Shown: positions 59,362-64,000 of the stretch, one piece after another
Layout: each line of letters begins with the position of its first letter
Numbering within the stretch: the first letter of the stretch is position 1
NCBI RefSeq assembly: GCF_000003855.2
Contig: NW_003101681.1
Span: 2,487,893 to 2,551,892 of the forward strand
Reading direction: 5' to 3'
Source of the DNA: Blastomyces gilchristii SLH14081
Lineage: Eukaryota > Ascomycota > Eurotiomycetes > Onygenales > Ajellomycetaceae
Length of the DNA stretch: 64,000 nt
Notes under the pieces: generated by a model
What the model was told of the DNA's origin: nothing
What the model saw: only the letters and a program-made list of their open reading frames with translations
Database searches by the model: none
Made by a program: the position numbers and the translations under genes

Positions 59362-60567
59362 TATAAGAGGCCTACGCCGAATAGATTGATATTATATTGA
59401 TAGGTCTTATTTAACAAAGATAAAAATATTAAAGAAGAAAAGAAAGAGAAAGTGTGAGAATCAGTGATTGAGATGAATATTTATACGCGTATGTGATGAT
59501 GTACACAGTGAAGCTTCAGAGTGAAAGAATATACATGTGTTCATAGCAGCTGAGAATCAGTGATTGAGAATGACTGAGAATCAGAGTATATACTACACAT
59601 GTTTATAGCAGTCATGAATCAGTAATCAGAAATAAAAGAATCTATGAAGTGTAATGAAATAGTCTATATAATTGATCAGATGCAGTCTGTTACATTAGTT
59701 CTCTCTTTTCAGAAGCAGTTCTCATCAGTCAAGAACTGCTGTTTTGAATAACACAGAACTTGAAGTTCAGGTCAGTTAATTGTAGTCAACTCATTTTATA
59801 AAATATTATCAGCTGTGGCTGTGAGATCTCTCATTGAGAATATCTTCAATCTCTCACTCAAGCTCATTATCTTCTTCTATAATGTCTGGCAGCTGTCAGT
59901 CAGAAGTCAGCTGAGAAGGAAATGAATCAGTGATAGTACAGTGAAGTAAGCTTGTATGAAATACATCATGAATTTCTGATAATGTGTTAAGATAATAGTT
60001 GTAACTATCTAGAACTTCTATTACTTTATATCTGACATAGTGATAGTCTAGTGTATGAGATGAATGTGTAGTTCATATGTTCTTGAAATTTAATCACACA
60101 AGATCTTCTATCTTATACTACTCTGTGAGATCTTGTCAGATATTGATTTGATCTTTTTAATCTTGTTTCACAGTTGTCATGAAGGCCTCTGCTCAGTTAC
60201 AGATATCTCAGAGCTTTGTTACTATATTATCAGTGATTTGAATCAGACTGCAGAGGTTCAGTGTGAACTGTATAATCTCTAGAAGATTCAACACTTTCAT
60301 GTGATATCTGTGTATAAGAAAGAACAGGCTTATATCTGTTGAAACAGCATCTTGACTGTTAATAGTGACCTCTGTGTATAGAAGAAAATCATGCTAATTA
60401 TCTTGTAAGTAATTGCAGAACTTATGAAGATAATTCTTTATAGTCTGAATTGTCTGTTCTGATGCATCATCAGTCTCAGAGTGATAGACAGTTGACAGAC
60501 AGTATATAATCTTGAGAACTTGATAGATTCTTGTTCAGAGAGTACTTATGAATTGATAACTCTAATC
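59362..60567 (-). mobile_element. Truncated family-1 gypsy element G (3' LTR plus integrase end)
   Basis: The LTR at 59362-59694 keeps CG sites at its U5 end (ggcctacgccgaat) and acgcgt near 59486, as in other 3' LTRs. Internal sequence 59695-60567 (minus: integrase C-terminus and chromodomain) matches element C 41566-42430. It stops at 60567 where element J begins; the remainder may lie beyond the window. Confidence 0.78.
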
Positions 60568-60934
60568 TAGACTGACCGTGTGACCATGTCTGAGACCAGG
60601 ATCAAACTTTACAGTTATTACATTGCCTAAAAGCATTACTTCTGATCATGGTTTGTGTTCATTACATTGATCTCAAATCACATTATTTCAAATATTAAAG
60701 ATCTCAGATTCACTTTTCAAATAAAACTCTAGTTCTGAATAAAGAATATGTTTGAATTCTTAGTCACATTTTCATTCTGATCTCATTATTGAGAATGGCA
60801 TTAAATGAGATCATGAAATCACTTCTCACTTATATAATATCATAACATAGTGCTCATTTGTTGAAAATTCAATAGAGAGTGTTATCAAATATCATTACTT
60901 TTCTAAATACAGATTATAATTTATATAATTTTAA

Positions 60935-61072
60935 TTATGAAAAAAAATATAAAATACAAAAAAAAAAAACAAAAAACAAAAAACAAAACAAAAACAAGAA
61001 AAAATCAGAATGAATAAAAAAAAAAAAGAAAAGAAAAAGAAAAAAATAAAAAATAAAAATAAAAAAAATCAA
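60935..61072. repeat. A-rich low-complexity tract
   Basis: About 138 bases are almost pure A, interrupted by C, G or T at irregular intervals (plus strand). It lacks a retroelement TSD context and lies inside J. Confidence 0.8.
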
Positions 61073-62169
61073 GATTGCAGAGTCACAGCACTCTTAAAAT
61101 ACTTACTTTTCAGAGTCTTCACAGTGTTTATTACTAATCATGTATCTCTCATAGTGAGAGTAACACAGCTGTGATGAGTTATTGTCTTAATACTATCTAA
61201 TAAATAATCAGTATATATCTGTATAAATGTGAATATTTAGAAAATATACACTTAAAAAGTATGGCCAGAGTGAACTCTGCTGCTACTTGAATAACATTAA
61301 GAACAGAATACTGAAATTGATGATTCTCTTCATCAATTTCATGAACAAGACAGATGAAGATAATCTTGAAAAATATAAGATTCTCTGACTTCTGATAAAA
61401 ACAGATCTCACAGAGAGACTCTATTTTCATAATATCAGAGACTGAGTGTTATTAAAAAGTGTTACTTTTATGCAATGTATATACACTTACTGCAATGATT
61501 CACTCTCTATACATGTAGCTGAGAGTTGCAGCTTTCTCACATCACACAGCTCTCTCTGAAATGCTGACATCAGTTTGCAACTCATGCAGTCTCTCAGTTC
61601 AGTATATGCTTTATATATACAGTTCTGTGTACTGAGACTGTGTTAGTCATTATGATCTGACATGATACTTGCTTTTCACGGGTCATGTTTCATTTGAGAG
61701 AGAGAGAAGAGAAGATGCAACTGTGATTTTATTGAGAGAGAATGAATAATTAGTAATATTAAATATAATTTAATTCTTCTGTATTTAAAATTTGACTAGT
61801 CTATACTCTTCAATTTAAGAGTTTCTAAGAGTGTTTTAATAGTTTTCATATCAGCTTGAACTTAGTGATGAGTTGAAGAAGAAGAGAAAAGAGAGAAGAA
61901 AGAAATGAGAATAACTTATCTTTATAATATGAAAACAGAGAATCACTGTAATCATTCTCTCTAGTAATAAAGATCTGTTTTCTGCATATATCTCTGATAT
62001 AGATTATATGATTACTGTATACAAAGAATATCAACACTGCATGTATTGAATGAAGATGATGTTGCTATGTAACACTGTAGCTGTTTCTGTATATCTCTGA
62101 AAGCTGTTAATATTTTCTTTATCTCTTTATATTTGATAAGTCAGTAATATATTTCAATGCACTTCTTCT

Positions 62170-62282
62170 TTCATTATTATTATTATCATTATCATCATCA
62201 TCATCATTATTATTAATATCATCACTATTATTATCATCATTATCATTATTACTACTATTATTATTATCATTATTATCATATC
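62170..62282. repeat. Compound (ATT/ATC)n trinucleotide repeat
   Basis: An imperfect run of att and atc units spans about 110 bases, without a LINE or SINE end beside it. It is an ordinary microsatellite by appearance. Confidence 0.85.
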
Positions 62283-62339
62283 ATTTCTAGCCGTCTCTTC
62301 TGCCTTCATCTCTCTTCAACACTTACTGAAATTAATTAT

Positions 62340-63150
62340 ATCATCTCTCTTCAGATATTCTGCGGTTCTGCAGACTACTAAGGCACATGAGCATCATCAC
62401 AGATTGAAGAGAGAGAAGAAGAAGATGTTTAAGTAAGAAGAGACAGATTGTAAGATATATTATAATGCCTTGAAGAGGCTCTGTAACAAAGTAGAATGAT
62501 AATAATTTTAAGTAACACTTCTGATAGATTTAGACTGAAGTAAGTATAGAAATAATGCAGATAACACTGTCTGTGAGAGATTGAAGAAGAAGATAGTGAA
62601 GAGTCTTATATAGTAGTAATAAGATCAGAAGAAGTTCTGAGAATGATTTAAGTTCAAGATAAAGAAAGAGAGAGAGAAGAAGAGTATTACTGTAAATAAG
62701 CAGTAATAGAAGAAGATTGAGAGAGTGTTAAAGCAGAAGATAAAGAAGTCAAAACTGATAAGTTTTTTATTTATTGAGAGATAATAATTTTTGATAATAC
62801 TTCTGTTCTCTAATTGATTAGCAGAAGCTGACAGAGAAGAAGAGAATTGAGGCCTTGTTCAGGTCTTGAATGTGCTTCATAATTCAGAATATTGAGAAGA
62901 CAGCTCTACTCTCTGAGCATATCAATCTGCTTACTACTGAGATAGAATCTGAGACAGCAGATCAGAAAATGCAGGATTTTGAGATACAGGTTGACCTGGC
63001 TGAGAGAGAGCAGCAGAAACTCTTCTCTGAGAAGACAGTAAAGAAAGATTTTGAGATGATTATTATCTCAGATAAGAAGAAGAAGAAGAAGAAGAAGAAT
63101 AAGAAGTGAATTATAAAGAATAATAAGAAGAATGAGAAAGAGAAGAAGTA
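62340..63150 (+). pseudogene. Lys/Glu-rich coding-like stretch in element J, unrecognised
   Basis: The plus strand is rich in aag/gag triplets from about 62390 to 63150. It includes an open frame of 79 codons (62870-63109) with heptad-like Glu/Leu/Gln spacing and a Lys run at its end (eight or more Lys). This could be the 3' end of a transposase or accessory ORF of J, with coiled-coil character. Stops occur upstream (for example near 62433 and 62479). No family assignment is possible. Confidence 0.35.
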
Positions 63151-63265
63151 GATTTTTTTCTTTTTATATTAGTTAGTTATAAGTTTAAGTTCATAATTAT
63201 TAATAATTAAAATTGATTTTGAGTTTTCAAAAATTATTATACAAGTTGTAATCAAGTCAGAAATG

Positions 63266-63287
63266 ATATATATATATATATATATAT
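63266..63287. repeat. (AT)n microsatellite
   Basis: A 22-base alternating AT run. Confidence 0.9.
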
Positions 63288-63289
63288 TT

Positions 63290-64000
63290 AACTATCATGA
63301 TTCACAAATCACTATAATGTATAAGTATCAATATTTTTTCAATATTGATATTCACAATATTAATATATTTTTAATGATATTATCTGATAATATAATTTAA
63401 TAATACTCTCTTTCATAATATTAATATATTTCAAGAAATATGATAGAGATTAATCAAGATTGTTTATTTACTTTTATACATTAATAATATTCAATCTGAG
63501 TTAGTACTAAAATTATAACTAAGCTAAGAAACAAGATTATTTTCTCTTATATTAATTCTTCTTACACACATCAGTGATCAGTTATTGAAAATAAATTGTC
63601 ATCTTTCTCAAATTATTATCATATCTTCTGAATTCACTTCTTTCACTTCTTTTACTTCTATTAAAGATTCATAAACTCTTCAAGAAATCACTGTGAATTA
63701 CAAAGTCTATATTATTTACAATTCAATACAGAATACTCTCTTTCAATTATAATGAATAATCACTTCATTCTTCACATCTGATTTCAGATTATGAAATTTA
63801 TGAAAAACTTAACATAAACACTGAGATGAACTATGAAATAATTATCAACAGATTGCATTGCAGATTACTGAAGAGTTATCTCTCTACTACAATTACTGTA
63901 ACTTCATTCAGAAACATTTATTATAAACTGATTATAGCTCTGAAGAAATTTTCTGATATCTGAAGTCATCAGAATGCAGATAATAAAAGAAAAATAATTA
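63290..64000. other. AT-rich sequence without recognisable features
   Basis: There is no ORF of note, no repeat shared with the rest of the window and almost no CG. It may be interior or untranslated sequence of J, or older eroded repeat. Confidence 0.4.

Larger units (their letters stand above)
60568..64000 (+). mobile_element. Left part of a probable DNA transposon J (hAT-like), runs off the window
   Basis: It starts TAGACTGACCGTGTGACC, the same terminus as the 506-bp MITE units, and further similarity follows (gagatcatgaaatcacttctca near 60810; aaaagtgttactttt near 61455). It is inserted in element G. The other end is not in the window. No transposase domain could be recognised. From 61073 to 62150 only AT-rich sequence with short ORFs (61197-61430, 61846-62037, minus) is seen. 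Confidence 0.45.

Noticed and set aside
60935..61072. Poly(A) tail of a retrogene
   Set aside because: The tract is too long and impure, there is no processed gene upstream and no TSD could be found.
62870..63109. Host gene encoding a Lys/Glu-rich coiled-coil protein
   Set aside because: It is short, low in complexity, in an eroded context inside a transposon, and has stops in frame upstream; kept only as an unrecognised remnant.

Overview
The window looks like a repeat-rich, AT-rich compartment of a filamentous ascomycete (Pezizomycotina) nuclear genome. It consists almost entirely of nested retrotransposons whose coding regions are eroded by C-to-T/G-to-A transitions of the repeat-induced (RIP-like) type. 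A small island of normal base composition (about 37.2-39.9 kb) carries two recognisable host genes with short GT-AG introns. The species cannot be named from this sequence alone.

Layout. A TIR element (K, from 124) is split by LTR element A (614-36628, coding on -, TSD ctttg). A contains LINE-1 (1958-9552, -), LTR element D of a second family (13140-34715, +, TSD taagt) and a tandem dimer of a 506-bp TIR element (35044-36063). D contains a SINE (15938-16316) and LTR element B (19094-32490, +, TSD atagc). B contains a full-length LINE-2 (21191-28857, +). To the right of A lie the end of K, a short-LTR (TRIM-like) element (36777-37197), an SRR1-domain gene (+), a degenerate coding stretch, an isochorismatase-family hydrolase gene (-) and a second TRIM in opposite orientation (39913-40332). 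A Ty1/copia remnant (H, from about 40340) is split by element C (41202-58140, -, TSD taact). C contains element E2 (42775-53461, -, TSD ttaat) and a second SINE (56017-56401). E2 contains a chimeric insertion (47140-50026) that joins a tRNA-like, unmutated 749-bp module to the mutated 3' end of the LINE. After H come a truncated element G (59362-60567) and the left part of a probable hAT-like DNA element J (60568 to the window end).

Families. A, B, C and G are one Ty3/gypsy chromovirus family (LTR about 310-370 bp). D and E2 are another (LTR about 525-534 bp). The LINEs are I-group/Tad1-like (gag-like ORF1 with zinc knuckles; ORF2 with APE endonuclease, RT and RNase H). The SINEs share the LINE's 3' tail and so are probably mobilised by it. 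No complete element ORF survives.

The most interesting signal is the geometry of the mutations. In LTR pairs the outer half of each LTR tends to be spared: U3 of the 5' LTR and, usually, U5 of the 3' LTR. The inner halves and the body are eroded. In elements B and C the boundary falls at the TATA-like box. Both LINEs keep an unmutated 5' block of about 470 bp. The eroded span therefore resembles the transcribed span, or else reflects an edge effect of the homology-guided mutator. The preferred context appears to be CpG and CpC rather than the CpA of classical RIP.
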